A stretch of 64,000 nucleotides of DNA from Acidihalobacter ferrooxydans (GTDB taxonomy: Bacteria > Pseudomonadota > Gammaproteobacteria > DSM-5130 > Acidihalobacteraceae): contig NZ_CP019434.1 in assembly GCF_001975725.1 (NCBI RefSeq), forward strand, positions 930,001-994,000, given 5' to 3'. A program made the position numbers and the translations under genes. Of this stretch, positions 38,024 to 47,533 are shown piece by piece. The notes beneath the pieces were generated by a model. The model was not told the origin of the DNA and made no database searches. It saw only the letters and a program-made list of their open reading frames with translations. How positions within the stretch are numbered: position 1 is the first letter of the stretch; every line of letters begins with the position of its first letter.

Positions 38024-38461
38024 ATGACTCTGCAACTCCCGGCCGATCTGCATCATGCCCTGACCCAGGCCATCACGCCGGCTCTGGAGCATGCCTACCC
38101 AGGTGTGCAAACCATGGCCGCGCAATGGTTCGGCGACGCCATGCCCGGGCTGCTGCTCGGCATCGGCATCGCCGCCATCTGGCTCTGGCGGCTGGACGCC
38201 AAGTCCGAAGACGATCCCGCCGATCTGAGCCAGCGCGCGCGGGTTCAGCATCCCTTGCAGCAATTGCTTTCGCCCTTTTTGATCGTATGGGGAGGCATTG
38301 CCGCCTTTACCGGCGCCTTTACCTATTTCTTCCACTCTTACTTCGCGTTTTATTTTTACGACTACGGGATCATCTCCGTCGCCCTGTTGTTTGGCGGATT
38401 GATTCTTTTCGGTATCGGCCTGTCCATGGAGTTTGCCGGTTGCCACGAGCCGCCCGGCTAG
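38024..38461 (+). CDS. Small membrane protein of unknown function
   Basis: Protein of 145 aa with three predicted helices: about residues 38-56 (GLLLGIGIAAIWLWRL), 85-108 (FLIVWGGIAAFTGAFTYFFHSYFAF) and 112-135 (IISVALLFGGLILFGIGL). A charged stretch SEDDPADLSQRARVQ lies between helices 1 and 2. The end GLSMEFAGCHEPPG has one Cys-His pair but no CxxCH. It lies 185 bp after the pet cluster and 18 bp before a DUF2892 gene, so it could belong to either. I do not recognise a family. Confidence 0.65.
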   Translation: MTLQLPADLHHALTQAITPALEHAYPGVQTMAAQWFGDAMPGLLLGIGIAAIWLWRLDAKSEDDPADLSQRARVQHPLQQLLSPFLIVWGGIAAFTGAFTYFFHSYFAFYFYDYGIISVALLFGGLILFGIGLSMEFAGCHEPPG

Positions 38462-38479
38462 GCGGGGAGGAGCGCGCAC

Positions 38480-38734
38480 ATGAAACAGAACGTGGGTACG
38501 GTAGACCGTGTGCTGCGGGTCGTGCTCGGACTCGGGCTGGCCACCCAGGCATTTATCGGGCTGGCAACGCCCTGGGCGTGGTTTGCGGTGTTGCCCGTCT
38601 TCACCGGCAGTCTGGGCTACTGTGTCGTCTACCGTTTACTGGGGATCGATACCTGCGGCGGCGTACGGCAAATCGCTCGACACGCTCCTCAACAGGTTGC
38701 CCAGCAGCGCGGGCGGGCGGACGAGGACGCATGA
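38480..38734 (+). CDS. DUF2892 membrane protein
   Basis: Protein of 84 aa, starting MKQNVGTVDRVLRVVLG and carrying two membrane helices with FTGSLGYCVVYRLLGIDTC at the end. This is the DUF2892/YgaP-type membrane unit, often found beside rhodaneses or sulfur-handling proteins. The two cysteines (CVVYRLLGIDTC) are typical. GGAG stands upstream of the ATG. No rhodanese partner is adjacent here, so the role is open. Confidence 0.78.
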   Translation: MKQNVGTVDRVLRVVLGLGLATQAFIGLATPWAWFAVLPVFTGSLGYCVVYRLLGIDTCGGVRQIARHAPQQVAQQRGRADEDA

Positions 38735-38822
38735 GGCGGCGTGACACATGCAGGCGGCTGCGCAGGCGACAGACTATCGCCGGCGCAACCGCGTCGGCGG
38801 GCAAGAGCGTGGGACAAGGCGC

Positions 38823-40634
38823 ATGAGGTTGGCGCAAAACATGCGGGCATGGCTGGTCGGCCGCAATCCGGTCACGCACTTTGCCGTGGCTTTTTTCGTC
38901 GGCGTGGTCGCGGGGCTGGGCGCGGTGGCTTTTCGCCGCCTGATCGCTCTGTTTCACAATGTGTTTTTTGCCGGTCGTTTTTCGTTCGTCTACGACACGC
39001 TGCAACATACTGCGGCCAGTCCGTGGGGGGTATGGATCATTCTGGCGCCGGCAATCGGTGGCCTCGGTGTGGCCTGGATGGTGAAGAATTTCGCGCCCGA
39101 GGCCAAGGGGCACGGCGTCCCGGAGGTGATGGATGCGATCTATTACCAGAACGGCTACATGCGCCCGCAGGTGGTGTTGATCAAGGCGGTTGCATCGTCG
39201 CTGAATATCGGCTCCGGCGGTTCGGTCGGGCGCGAGGGGCCCATCATCCAGATGGGCGCGGCGTTCGCGGCGAATCTGTCGCGCTGGCTGCGCCTGGAGG
39301 CGTGGCAGCGCTATGCGCTGATTGCGGCCGGTGCGGGCGGCGGCATTGCCGCGACCTTCAACACACCCATCGGTGGCATGTTGTTCGCGGTGGAGCTGAT
39401 GATGCCCGAGATCAGCGCGCGTACGCTGGTGCCGGTCATGATCGCCACCGGAACGGCCACCTACGTCAGCCGGCTGTTTCTGGGTCATCACCCGGCCTTC
39501 ATCGTGCCGCCCTTGCACATCGCGGCAACGGCGAGTACGTCGCCGGAGGCTTTTTTCGCCTATCTGCTGCTGGGCCTGATCATCGGCCTGGTCGCGCTGC
39601 TGTTCATGCGCTCGATCTACTGGTTCGAGGATCGCTTCGATGCCTTGCCCGGCAATTACTACACCCGCCATGTGCTGGGGATGTTGCTGGTGGGCGTGAC
39701 GCTATACCTGCTGCTGCGCACCACGGGACATTACTTCGTGGAAGGGGTCGGCTACGCGACCGTGCAGGATGTGCTCAATGGGCGTCTGGAGGCGTCCGTG
39801 TTGCTGTTGCTGGTGCTGGCTGCGCTGAAGCTGCTGGTCACGTCGCTGACCTTGGGTTCGGGCGGTTCGGGCGGGGTGTTTTCGCCATCGCTGTTTATCG
39901 GCGCGACGCTGGGCGGCGCGTTCGCGCTGGTCGCGCACGGGGTGGACCCGTCGCTCGAACTGAATGTGATTACCGCGGCCTCGCTGGGGATGGCGGCGAT
40001 GGTCGGCGCCGGAACCGGCGCCGCGATGACCGGGGCGGTCATGATCTTCGAGATGACCGGCGATTACCGCATCATCCTGCCGCTGATCGTGGTCGGTTCG
40101 GTGGCCTACGCAACGCGCCGCCTGATTACGGCGGACACCATTTATACCTTGAAACTGACCCGCCGTGGGCACGACGTGCCGGAAAGCCGGCAGAGCAATC
40201 TGTATCTGGATCTGCCGGCGCGCGAGTTCGTGAGCCATGCATGCGTGCAGGTACCGGTCGACGCGCCCTGGCCTCCGCCGGGGCTGCGCCGTTTTTCGCC
40301 GGCTGGCTTGCCGCATCTGCTGCTGGTCGATGCCCACGGCGCGATTGCCGGGGTGGTGCCGGCGCAGCGCGTAGCCGGGCAGTGGCGGGCGCGCGGCCTG
40401 GAGACGCGCGCGTTGGCGCTTGACGAGTGGCAAGCGGTCGCGGCGGATACGCTCATCGTCGATCTGCTGGGCAGCGTGCGTCGCGAAGGTGCGGAAACCT
40501 TCCTGCTGGGGCGCGACGGGGCAGCGCCCACCGTGGCGGCCGATGTCGAAGCAATTCTGGTGTGGTCGGACGTGGTGCAGGCCGCCGGGCTGCCCACCCG
40601 GGAACGTATGCACGGCGGCACTGCAGGCACCTGA
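38823..40634 (+). CDS. ClC-family chloride channel/antiporter with C-terminal CBS-like region
   Basis: Membrane protein of 603 aa. ClC signatures: GSGGSVGREGPIIQMG (with the gating Glu in REGP), GSGGSGGVFSPSLFIGA, and the first GNPVTH-like N-terminal helix. It lacks the second, proton-pathway Glu position that I can assign with certainty, so channel and Cl-/H+ antiporter are both possible. The last ~150 residues resemble a degenerate CBS pair. ClC proteins help acid resistance by offsetting charge during proton export. ATG 38823 has AAGG upstream; the longer ORF starts at 38748. It is followed by a MITE-like element. Confidence 0.88.
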   Translation: MRLAQNMRAWLVGRNPVTHFAVAFFVGVVAGLGAVAFRRLIALFHNVFFAGRFSFVYDTLQHTAASPWGVWIILAPAIGGLGVAWMVKNFAPEAKGHGVPEVMDAIYYQNGYMRPQVVLIKAVASSLNIGSGGSVGREGPIIQMGAAFAANLSRWLRLEAWQRYALIAAGAGGGIAATFNTPIGGMLFAVELMMPEISARTLVPVMIATGTATYVSRLFLGHHPAFIVPPLHIAATASTSPEAFFAYLLLGLIIGLVALLFMRSIYWFEDRFDALPGNYYTRHVLGMLLVGVTLYLLLRTTGHYFVEGVGYATVQDVLNGRLEASVLLLLVLAALKLLVTSLTLGSGGSGGVFSPSLFIGATLGGAFALVAHGVDPSLELNVITAASLGMAAMVGAGTGAAMTGAVMIFEMTGDYRIILPLIVVGSVAYATRRLITADTIYTLKLTRRGHDVPESRQSNLYLDLPAREFVSHACVQVPVDAPWPPPGLRRFSPAGLPHLLLVDAHGAIAGVVPAQRVAGQWRARGLETRALALDEWQAVAADTLIVDLLGSVRREGAETFLLGRDGAAPTVAADVEAILVWSDVVQAAGLPTRERMHGGTAGT

Positions 40635-40650
40635 CCAAGGCCGCAGCCAG

Positions 40651-40808
40651 GAGCCTGTCGGACTTGGAAAGAATCGGCTGCGGCGGTGGGATAATGGGCC
40701 CACACCACGCGCTTTTTCGTCGAATAGAACCACTCGTCCTCAAAAGAGCGAGAAACTGGTCACCATTCCACACTCACCTCGCTTCGATCCTCCAAGTCCG
40801 ACAGGCTC
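40651..40808. mobile_element. MITE-like element, copy 1 (158 bp)
   Basis: Bounded by 18-bp perfect inverted repeats: GAGCCTGTCGGACTTGGA (40651-40668) and TCCAAGTCCGACAGGCTC (40791-40808). The interior is near-identical to copy 2 at 51852-52012 and contains a GATAAT -10-like site after TGG. No transposase. It sits 16 bp after the ClC stop and ends one base before the stop codon of the aldolase gene. I see no target duplication. Confidence 0.85.
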
Positions 40809-41708
40809 TTAGCTTCCCCGGTAGATGCGCAGTGCATCGTCGATGCCGGTGTCGTCGAAGCCGATGGCGCTGATGGCGTTGCAGAAGCGCACGGCTTCGT
40901 CCAGCGGACGTTGGTGGATGTTGCGGCCGGTGGCGCTGCCGGCGACGCCGGCCTCGTGGATTTGCGCATGCAGACGGCGCAGGAAACCCTCGGCGGTGGT
41001 TTCGCCGCCGCCCGCGCAGACCACGCGCGTGCGCCCTGCGGCGCGCACGGCTTCGCGTAACACGGCCGGTTCGCCGGTGGGGGCGTTGACCTTGGCGAAG
41101 TCCGCGCCGAGGCTGGCGACGATGCCGGTCACGCCCGCGATGAGGTGCGGATCGTGCTCGTCGGCCACGTGCTGGCCACGCGGATAGGCCCAGATGACGG
41201 CGAGCAGGCCGTGCTGATGCGCCTCGAAGATCAGTCGTGCGGCTTCGGTGAACATTTCAGCTTCATGGCGGCTGCCGGGGTAAATCGTGTAGCCGACGCC
41301 GGCGATGTTCAGCCCGGAGGTTTCGCGCAGTCGCACGACCTGTTCCACGGTGTGCCACTGGCGGCTGAGCGGATCGGCGCTGGCGGTAGGCACGAGGTTG
41401 GTCTTGGCGTTCAGCTTCACCAGGTAGGGAATGTCCGGATAGTCGGGCGCGTAGCGCGCGATCAGGCCGAGCTGCGTGGCGAACACGCCGATGCGCGCCT
41501 GCGCGGCGATGCGAAACAGATGCTCGGGGTCGCCGTCGTCTTCGGCCACGTCGGTGCCGACGAAGTCGTCATTCAGGTGTTCGACTTTCTGATCGCCCGC
41601 CATGAGCATGAGGCGACCGCTGCCTTCGGTGACGCGGTCGAGATTGGCGAGGTAGCGCGAGCGCTCGTCGGGCGGAACGTCGGCGGGCGCGATGATCGAT
41701 CGTGACAT
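40809..41708 (-). CDS. fbaB: Class I fructose-bisphosphate aldolase (DhnA/FbaB type)
   Basis: Enzyme of 299 aa, cleaving fructose 1,6-bisphosphate into two triose phosphates via a Schiff base. The TIM-barrel matches the archaeal/DhnA type rather than the muscle type: the Lys in DFAKVNAPTG is the Schiff-base residue, preceded by GVGYTIYPGS and followed by VVCAGGGETTAEGF (phosphate loop). ATG 41708 has GGAGAATTCCC upstream; the ORF extends to 41753 into the neighbour. It is 32 bp downstream of glucan phosphorylase in the same operon. The MITE ends exactly at its stop. Confidence 0.85.
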   Translation of the reverse strand: MSRSIIAPADVPPDERSRYLANLDRVTEGSGRLMLMAGDQKVEHLNDDFVGTDVAEDDGDPEHLFRIAAQARIGVFATQLGLIARYAPDYPDIPYLVKLNAKTNLVPTASADPLSRQWHTVEQVVRLRETSGLNIAGVGYTIYPGSRHEAEMFTEAARLIFEAHQHGLLAVIWAYPRGQHVADEHDPHLIAGVTGIVASLGADFAKVNAPTGEPAVLREAVRAAGRTRVVCAGGGETTAEGFLRRLHAQIHEAGVAGSATGRNIHQRPLDEAVRFCNAISAIGFDDTGIDDALRIYRGS

Positions 41709-41740
41709 GGGAATTCTCCTGTTGTTCGAGGGTGGGAGCG

Positions 41741-44272
41741 TCAGGCGGGCCACAGGATGCTGGCTTCTTCCAGCGGTACCGAGGCCAGCGGATGGTTCGG
41801 CACGACGCGCACGGTGTAGTCGCTTGCCGGGCGCGTGGTGTCGAGGCGAAGGTGATAGTGGAACGCGTTGATCGCGCCGGGCAGCGGCTCGCCGCGGAGC
41901 AGCGCGTGGCGTTCGGGCGCGGCGTCCGGCGCGGGGGGCTCGGCGTAGAGCTGTACGGCCACGTCGTCCGGCGGCAGATCGTCGAGATAGATCTGCACGT
42001 CGAACGCGACGCCGTCCGTGTCGGGCGCGTCGCTACGAGGGCCGATACGCAGCGCCGGCCAGTGCGTGCGGATGCGGTGCGCCCATTGCTGGAGTTCGTG
42101 CGCCGCCGCGGCCTGGTCGGCAAGGCGCGCGTCCAGCGCCTGGGCGCGCGGCAGGTAATAGTGTTCGACGTATTCGCGCAGCATGCGGTTGGTGGAGTAG
42201 ACCGGGGTGAGCCGCGCCATGCTCTCGCGCACGCGGGCGATCCAGCGTCGCGGAAGGCCGGTTTCGTCGCGTGCGTAGAACTCGGGTACGACGGCGGTTT
42301 CGAGCAGGCGGTAGAGCGCGTCGGCCTCGGCTGCGTCCCAGCTCGGGTCTGCGCCGTGCTCGGCGCCGTCGCCCAGCGCCCAGCCGACCTCCGGCGCGTA
42401 GGCTTCGGCCCACCAGCCGTCCAGTTCGGACAGGTTGATGCCGCCGTTGATCAGTACCTTCATGCCGCTGGTGCCGCTGGCCTCGAAGGGGCGGCGCGGC
42501 GTGTTGATCCACACATCTACGCCCTGCACCAGTTCGGCGGCAACGGACATGTCGTAGTCCTCGACGAAGACCAAGCGCCCGGGCGGCAGGTCGGCGCGGG
42601 CGATGAATGCGGCCCACTGGCGCAGCATCTCCTGCCCCTCCAGATCGCGCGGATGGGCCTTGCCGGCAAGCACGAGCTGCACCGGCCGCTGCGGATCGCC
42701 AAGCAGGCGCAGCAGGCGCTCGGGTTGGGCGAGCAGGAGGTTGGTGCGCTTGTAGCCGGTGAAGCGGCGGGCGAAGCCGAGCGTGAGCGTGTTGGGGTCG
42801 AACAGGGCGTTGAGTACGTCGGTGCGCGCGGGATCTTCGCCGCGCCCCGCGGCCTGGTGCGCGTGGCGGCGGCGCACGGCGTCGACCAGGCGTTGGCGCT
42901 GGCGGGCGCGAAAGTCCCACAGCGTCGCGTCGCTCAGCGCGGCGATGCCTTGCTCGATGTGGGCCATTTCGCCGTTCCAGCGGGCCTTGCCGCAGGCCTG
43001 CGTCCACAGCGCGTCGGCGGCGGCCGAGTCCCAGCTCGGCATGTGCACGCCGTTGGTGACGTGGCCGACGGGGATGTCGGGCAACGGCCAGCGCGCAAAC
43101 AGCGGCGCGAACAGGGCGCGCGACACGACGCCGTGCAACCGCGACACGCCGTTGGCCGCGCCGCTGCCACGCAGCGCCAGCCAGGCCATGTTGAACGGTT
43201 CGTCGGCATGGTCGGGGTGTTCGCGGCCGAGCGCGAGTATCGCCTTCAGGTCAACTCCCCAGCGCTCGGCGAAGGGGGCGAGATATTGCTGAATCAGCGC
43301 CGGCGGGAAGCGGTCGAAGGCGGGTGCGACCGGGGTGTGCGTGGTGAACAGGTTGCCGGCGCGGGTGGCGCGCAAGGCCGTGTCAAAATCGAGATTTTGC
43401 GTGCGCATGAGCCCGGCGGCGCGCTCCAGCACGGCGAATGCGGCATGACCTTCGTTGAGGTGGCAGACCTGGGCGGGCAGGCCGAGCGCTTCGAGCATGC
43501 GCCAGCCGCCGATGCCGAGGATGAGCTCCTGTTGCAGGCGGGTTTCGTTGTCGCCGCCGTACAGCTCGCCGGTGATGCCGCGGTCGCGCGGGTGGTTGCT
43601 CATGCCGTTGGCGTCGAGCAGCAGCAGGCGGATGCGGCCGACGGTGACTTCCCAGCAGCGCAGCCGCAGGATGCGCCCGGGCAGTTCCAAATCGACATGC
43701 AGCCATTCGCCGTTGGCATCGCGCAGCGGCAGCACGGGCAGCATGGCGGGGTTGTTATACGGGAAATAGGCCAGCTGGCGACCGTCGGCATCGAGCACCT
43801 GGCGGAAATAACCCTGCTGGTAGAGCAGACCGACGCCGACCATCGGTACGCCCAGATCGCTGGCGGTTTTGAGCATGTCGCCGGCAAGAATGCCGAGTCC
43901 GCCAGAGTAGATCGGCAGCGCTTCGCTGAGGCCGAATTCCATGCTGAAGTAAGCCACACGCTTGAGATCGGCGGCGTTGGGCAGCGCGTCGAACCAGGTG
44001 TTTTCGCTCAGACTGTCCTGGCGGTTGGCCAGTTGTTGCTGGAGTTCGGCGAGGAAGGCGCGGTCGGTGGCCAGTTCCTGTAGCCGCTGATGCGAGGCGA
44101 TTTCCATGATCAGCCACGGATTGCCGGTGGTTTCCCATAATTCGGGGTCGATGGTGCGCCAGAGTTTGTCCGAGGTGTGGTTCCAGCTCCAGCGCAGATC
44201 GAGCGCGAGCTCAGCCAGCCCGGCCAGTGCGGTGGGCAGTTCGCGGGGGGTGTAGTGTTGCATGTGTGTCAT
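41741..44272 (-). CDS. glgP: Alpha-glucan phosphorylase
   Basis: Enzyme of 843 aa that releases glucose 1-phosphate from glycogen with inorganic phosphate. The pyridoxal-phosphate lysine lies in FEASGTSGMKVLINGG. N-terminal YFSMEFGLSEALPIYSGGLG and HLNEGHAAFAVLE are typical of the short bacterial/archaeal GT35 form (TIGR02094). A C-terminal extension of about 120 residues after the barrel is also seen in relatives. It sits in an operon DUF2934 - phosphotransacetylase - phosphorylase - aldolase, which together could turn glycogen into triose phosphate and handle acetyl phosphate. Confidence 0.93.
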   Translation of the reverse strand: MTHMQHYTPRELPTALAGLAELALDLRWSWNHTSDKLWRTIDPELWETTGNPWLIMEIASHQRLQELATDRAFLAELQQQLANRQDSLSENTWFDALPNAADLKRVAYFSMEFGLSEALPIYSGGLGILAGDMLKTASDLGVPMVGVGLLYQQGYFRQVLDADGRQLAYFPYNNPAMLPVLPLRDANGEWLHVDLELPGRILRLRCWEVTVGRIRLLLLDANGMSNHPRDRGITGELYGGDNETRLQQELILGIGGWRMLEALGLPAQVCHLNEGHAAFAVLERAAGLMRTQNLDFDTALRATRAGNLFTTHTPVAPAFDRFPPALIQQYLAPFAERWGVDLKAILALGREHPDHADEPFNMAWLALRGSGAANGVSRLHGVVSRALFAPLFARWPLPDIPVGHVTNGVHMPSWDSAAADALWTQACGKARWNGEMAHIEQGIAALSDATLWDFRARQRQRLVDAVRRRHAHQAAGRGEDPARTDVLNALFDPNTLTLGFARRFTGYKRTNLLLAQPERLLRLLGDPQRPVQLVLAGKAHPRDLEGQEMLRQWAAFIARADLPPGRLVFVEDYDMSVAAELVQGVDVWINTPRRPFEASGTSGMKVLINGGINLSELDGWWAEAYAPEVGWALGDGAEHGADPSWDAAEADALYRLLETAVVPEFYARDETGLPRRWIARVRESMARLTPVYSTNRMLREYVEHYYLPRAQALDARLADQAAAAHELQQWAHRIRTHWPALRIGPRSDAPDTDGVAFDVQIYLDDLPPDDVAVQLYAEPPAPDAAPERHALLRGEPLPGAINAFHYHLRLDTTRPASDYTVRVVPNHPLASVPLEEASILWPA

Positions 44273-44331
44273 GGTGAGGGTCCTTGCGTAAACAGGTGGA
44301 TCGGCGTCGCGTGGCTGGCATTCGGCCGGGG

Positions 44332-45240
44332 TTACGTGGGCGCGGTCTCGCGGTGATGGGCCACGCGGGCCAGCGCCAGCGAGGCGAGGCGCACGGTCTC
44401 CGGGTCGGCGCGTGAGGTGAGCACCACCGGCACGCTGGCGCCGAGCACGACGCCGGCGAAACGGGCGCCGGCGAGGTATTCCAGATCCTTGTAGAGAATG
44501 TTGCCGGAGACGAGATCGGGCGCGAGCAGGATGTCCACGTCGCCCGCCACCGCGCTGTCGATGCCCTTGATGCGGGCGGATTCGGCGGAAATGGCGTTGT
44601 CGAAGGCCAGCGGCCCGTCGACCAGCGCGTGCCTGATCTGGCCGCGCTCGGCCATTTTCGCCAGGCAGGCGGCGTCGATGGTCGAGGCAACCGCCGGGTT
44701 GACCACCTCGATGGCCGACAGCGCCGCGACCTTGGGCCGCTTGTTACCCAGCAGCCGCGCCAGATCCACGGCGTTCTGCAGGATCTGGGCCTTGGCTTCC
44801 AGGTCGGGCGCGATGTTGATGGCCGCGTCGGTGATGAACAGCAACTTCGGGTAACGGTCGAGTTCGGCGGCGAATACGTGCGACAGACGCGGCGCGCGGC
44901 GCAGTTGCTTGAGGATCGGGTGGAGAAAATCCGCGGTATGCAAATGACCTTTCATCAACAGTTTGGCACGACCCTCCTGCACGGCCAGCACGCCCTGGGT
45001 GGCGGCGTCTTCCGGCGTGACGACATCGACGATGGGATAGTCCGCGCCGAGTTCCTGCAACAGCGGCGCGATGACTTCGCGCTGGCCGATCAGCAACGGC
45101 TCGATGAGGCCTTTCTGCGCGGCCTGATGCGCGGCTTCCAGTACATGGCGTTCACCGGCGTCGACGACGGCGGTGGGCGCCGGGGGAAGCGATCCGGCTT
45201 CGGCGATGAGGTCATCCAGGTGTTCGATTCTTTGCGCCAT
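44332..45240 (-). CDS. Phosphate acetyl/butyryltransferase
   Basis: Enzyme of 302 aa from ATG 45240 (MAQRIEHLDD); a GTG at 45339 overlaps the DUF2934 stop and would add 33 residues. It matches the Pta/Ptb (PTA_PTB) fold with KGLIEPLLIGQ, LLFITDAAINIAPDL, and SGNILYKDLEYLAGARFAGVVLG. Reaction: acyl-CoA + phosphate to acyl phosphate + CoA. No acetate kinase is in the window. With the glucan phosphorylase, aldolase and PDH next door, an acetyl-CoA to acetyl-phosphate overflow route is likely. I cannot tell acetyl from butyryl from sequence alone. Confidence 0.82.
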   Translation of the reverse strand: MAQRIEHLDDLIAEAGSLPPAPTAVVDAGERHVLEAAHQAAQKGLIEPLLIGQREVIAPLLQELGADYPIVDVVTPEDAATQGVLAVQEGRAKLLMKGHLHTADFLHPILKQLRRAPRLSHVFAAELDRYPKLLFITDAAINIAPDLEAKAQILQNAVDLARLLGNKRPKVAALSAIEVVNPAVASTIDAACLAKMAERGQIRHALVDGPLAFDNAISAESARIKGIDSAVAGDVDILLAPDLVSGNILYKDLEYLAGARFAGVVLGASVPVVLTSRADPETVRLASLALARVAHHRETAPT

Positions 45241-45335
45241 GCGAGTGTCCGGTCGTTCGTGAGGAAGTGAATCCGCAGCGCGCGCCCGGTCGGGCGGCGT
45301 CGCGGTCTGGCGGTGTTTCGGGTTCGCCTGCGCCG

Positions 45336-45602
45336 TCACAGCGGCGTGTGGCGTTCTTCCAGCCAGCGGTCGATGATGGCTTCGGCTTCGAGCCAGTCGT
45401 CGAGGATGCCTTCCGGGCCGAATCCACGCCGTTCGGCGATGAAGTAGGCGCGTTCGGCGATCAGGCGGTGGCGTTCCTCGATGTTGTGCTGCGCGGCTTC
45501 GGTGCTTGGGCCGATATCCGTTGCCGTGGTGATGTGCGCATGCGCGACGGGCGCCGGGGCGGCGGTGTCAGCGGTGGGCGTTTTTTTGCGGGCGTTTTTC
45601 AT
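45336..45602 (-). CDS. DUF2934 protein
   Basis: Small protein of 88 aa. The family core is clear: HRLIAERAYFIAERRGF then GILDDWLEAEAIIDRW (RIxxRAYxLYxxRG, EDWLEAE). The first 45 residues are a Pro/Ala/Thr-rich extension. DUF2934 proteins of unknown role often lie next to glucan-metabolism genes such as glgB/glgP, as here. It is the promoter-proximal gene of the aldolase operon. AAGGAG precedes the ATG. Confidence 0.8.
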   Translation of the reverse strand: MKNARKKTPTADTAAPAPVAHAHITTATDIGPSTEAAQHNIEERHRLIAERAYFIAERRGFGPEGILDDWLEAEAIIDRWLEERHTPL

Positions 45603-46046
45603 GACAGATCTCCTTCCCTCTGGGGATTGAGTAACGGGCGAGAAATCGAGGGCCGACAGGCGTGCTGCCGGTTTCGTTGGCGGTCGGGTCCGTGAGCGGC
45701 GGCCAATTCAGTCTGCGCATCGAGCGCGTTGCGACGCGCGGCGCGGGCGGGTGGGCGTGGCGTCGGTGCAGGCACCGTTACCTGTCCATCAACAAGGTTT
45801 TTGTTGTCGCCAGGCTCCTGGAGAAGAAAAAACCGGGCGAAAAAGCGCCGTTTACAGGGCTTGTACGAGGACCAGAACCTGATTTTGACGTTCTGTCTGC
45901 CGTGCCGCATGAGTCGGCAACAACAGCCTTGTTAACCCTTTTATTTGGGTGGTAATACGGGAATTCAATCTCACGAAGGCATTGACGGGTTTGCGCGGCG
46001 TGGACAGCGTTCATAGCCGGTTTCATGGTCGATCTCATAGAAAATC
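45603..46046. other. Intergenic region before the DUF2934 operon
   Basis: About 440 bp without a supported gene. Several short ORFs on both strands show no family pattern or ribosome sites. The minus-strand part near 45900-45960 is AT-rich and probably includes the promoter for the DUF2934-pta-glgP-fba operon. I found no FNR-type TTGAT-N4-ATCAA box here. Confidence 0.45.
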
Positions 46047-47462
46047 TCATGGAAGGTCTCCGCGATGATGTTGCTCCAGCGTCCGCCCACGGCCTCGCAC
46101 GCGGAACGCCCAGGTGCTGATCAGTCCGAGCAGACTGACCAGCACGATGAAGGCGAGTGTCGCGGTGACGCCGAGAGAATTTTTCAGCACCGGCAGCAGG
46201 AACACGCCGAGGGTGGCGCCAACCTTGGAACTGGCCGCGGCGAAACCGGCGCCGGTGGCGCGCACCTGGGTGGGATACATCTCGGTCGGCAGGATGAACG
46301 TGGTGGCGTTGGGCCCGACGGTCATGAACAGGTTGTAGAGCACGAAGCCGAGAAAAATGAGCAGGGCGTAGTCGGGAGTGCTGGCGTGGCCCAGCGTGCT
46401 GAAGACCAGCAGGCCCATGCCAAGCGCCATGCCGACGAAGCCGGTCAGTTGCATGTGGATACGGCCGAAGCGGGGCACCGCCCAGATCGAGGCCAGCGAG
46501 CCCAGCAGGAGGAAAATATCCACTTGAATGCTGTTTCGAGTCGCCAGCAAGTCATGACCGATGAGGCTGACAGTGGCAGCCACAGGATGCAGGCTCGCAA
46601 GTAACACGACGGTGAACAGACCAACGCCGTAAGTGGCGATATCCATAAAAAACCACGGGAGGGTGACCAATAGCGTGCGACGCCGGTAGGCGCGCGTGAA
46701 CAGGGCGCGCAGGTCGCCGTGCTGGTGCGTGGTCAGTTTCGAGACGTTGTGTATGTGGCTGCCGAGCCGCTGCGCGTGTTCCTGCAGGGCGTGCGCCTGT
46801 TCGGGGAAGAGTTTCGCCAGCACGCGCGCGGCGTCGGCGTTGCGTCCGCGGCTGATGTACCAGCGTACGCTTTCCGGCAGGCGCAGGCGGATGACAAGAT
46901 AAGGCAGGGCAAGCAGCGCCTCGCTGGCGAACAGCCAGCGCCAGGTGGCGTCGCCACTGTGGGCCTGCGCGAGTAGCGCGAGCGCGAACCCGCCGGCAAC
47001 CAGCATGCCGGCGGACTGGATGGAAATCGACGCCGCCAGCATGTGGCCGCGACGGCCCTGCGGCATGTATTCGGCGAGGTAGCTGCTGCCGACCGGGTAG
47101 TCCATGCCGATACCGACGCCGACCAGCAGTTGCATGACGAGCAGCAGATCCCAGTGCTCGGCGAATGCGCTGCCGACGGCGGCGGCGACCAGCAGGAGCA
47201 TGTCCAGCAGCATGATCGGCTTGCGTCCGAAGCGGTCCGCCAGATGCCCGCCGAGCATACCGCCGACCACGGTGCCGACCATCAGCAGCGCGCCGATGAG
47301 GCCGAGCTGGTAGGCCTTGAGGTCGAAGGCCGGCGCGAGCAGCGGCAGCGCGGCGCCGAGCAGGAACATGGACACGCCGCTGAGCAGAGTGCCGCCGGTC
47401 GACAGCGCCCACAGCCGGTAATGGAACGGGTGCATGGGGCTGGTGTCCAGCAACTGCGTCAT
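46047..47462 (-). CDS. MFS transporter (sugar/metabolite:H+ symporter type)
   Basis: Inner-membrane carrier of about 471 aa with 12 helices. The A-loop GGHLADRFGRKPIMLLD and the PESVRWYISRGR motif after helix 6 (PESPRWL type) place it in the sugar-porter/AAHS part of MFS. Central loop of about 60 residues. Two starts are possible: ATG 47462, used here, and GTG 47537, which overlaps the end of the gap remnant and gives a 25-residue extension. It is the last gene of the pdh operon. The substrate could be an organic acid, sugar or phosphate; not decided. Confidence 0.8.
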   Translation of the reverse strand: MTQLLDTSPMHPFHYRLWALSTGGTLLSGVSMFLLGAALPLLAPAFDLKAYQLGLIGALLMVGTVVGGMLGGHLADRFGRKPIMLLDMLLLVAAAVGSAFAEHWDLLLVMQLLVGVGIGMDYPVGSSYLAEYMPQGRRGHMLAASISIQSAGMLVAGGFALALLAQAHSGDATWRWLFASEALLALPYLVIRLRLPESVRWYISRGRNADAARVLAKLFPEQAHALQEHAQRLGSHIHNVSKLTTHQHGDLRALFTRAYRRRTLLVTLPWFFMDIATYGVGLFTVVLLASLHPVAATVSLIGHDLLATRNSIQVDIFLLLGSLASIWAVPRFGRIHMQLTGFVGMALGMGLLVFSTLGHASTPDYALLIFLGFVLYNLFMTVGPNATTFILPTEMYPTQVRATGAGFAAASSKVGATLGVFLLPVLKNSLGVTATLAFIVLVSLLGLISTWAFRVRGRGRTLEQHHRGDLP

Positions 47463-47533
47463 GGCAGCGTGGCTGGGATGCACCCGGCTCTGCCCGACGG
47501 GTGTGCCGGGCAGAGGAATGACGGCAGCCGTCG

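Noticed and set aside
41702-44083. 793-aa plus-strand frame over glucan phosphorylase
   Set aside because: Antisense shadow of glgP; no start signal or domain.
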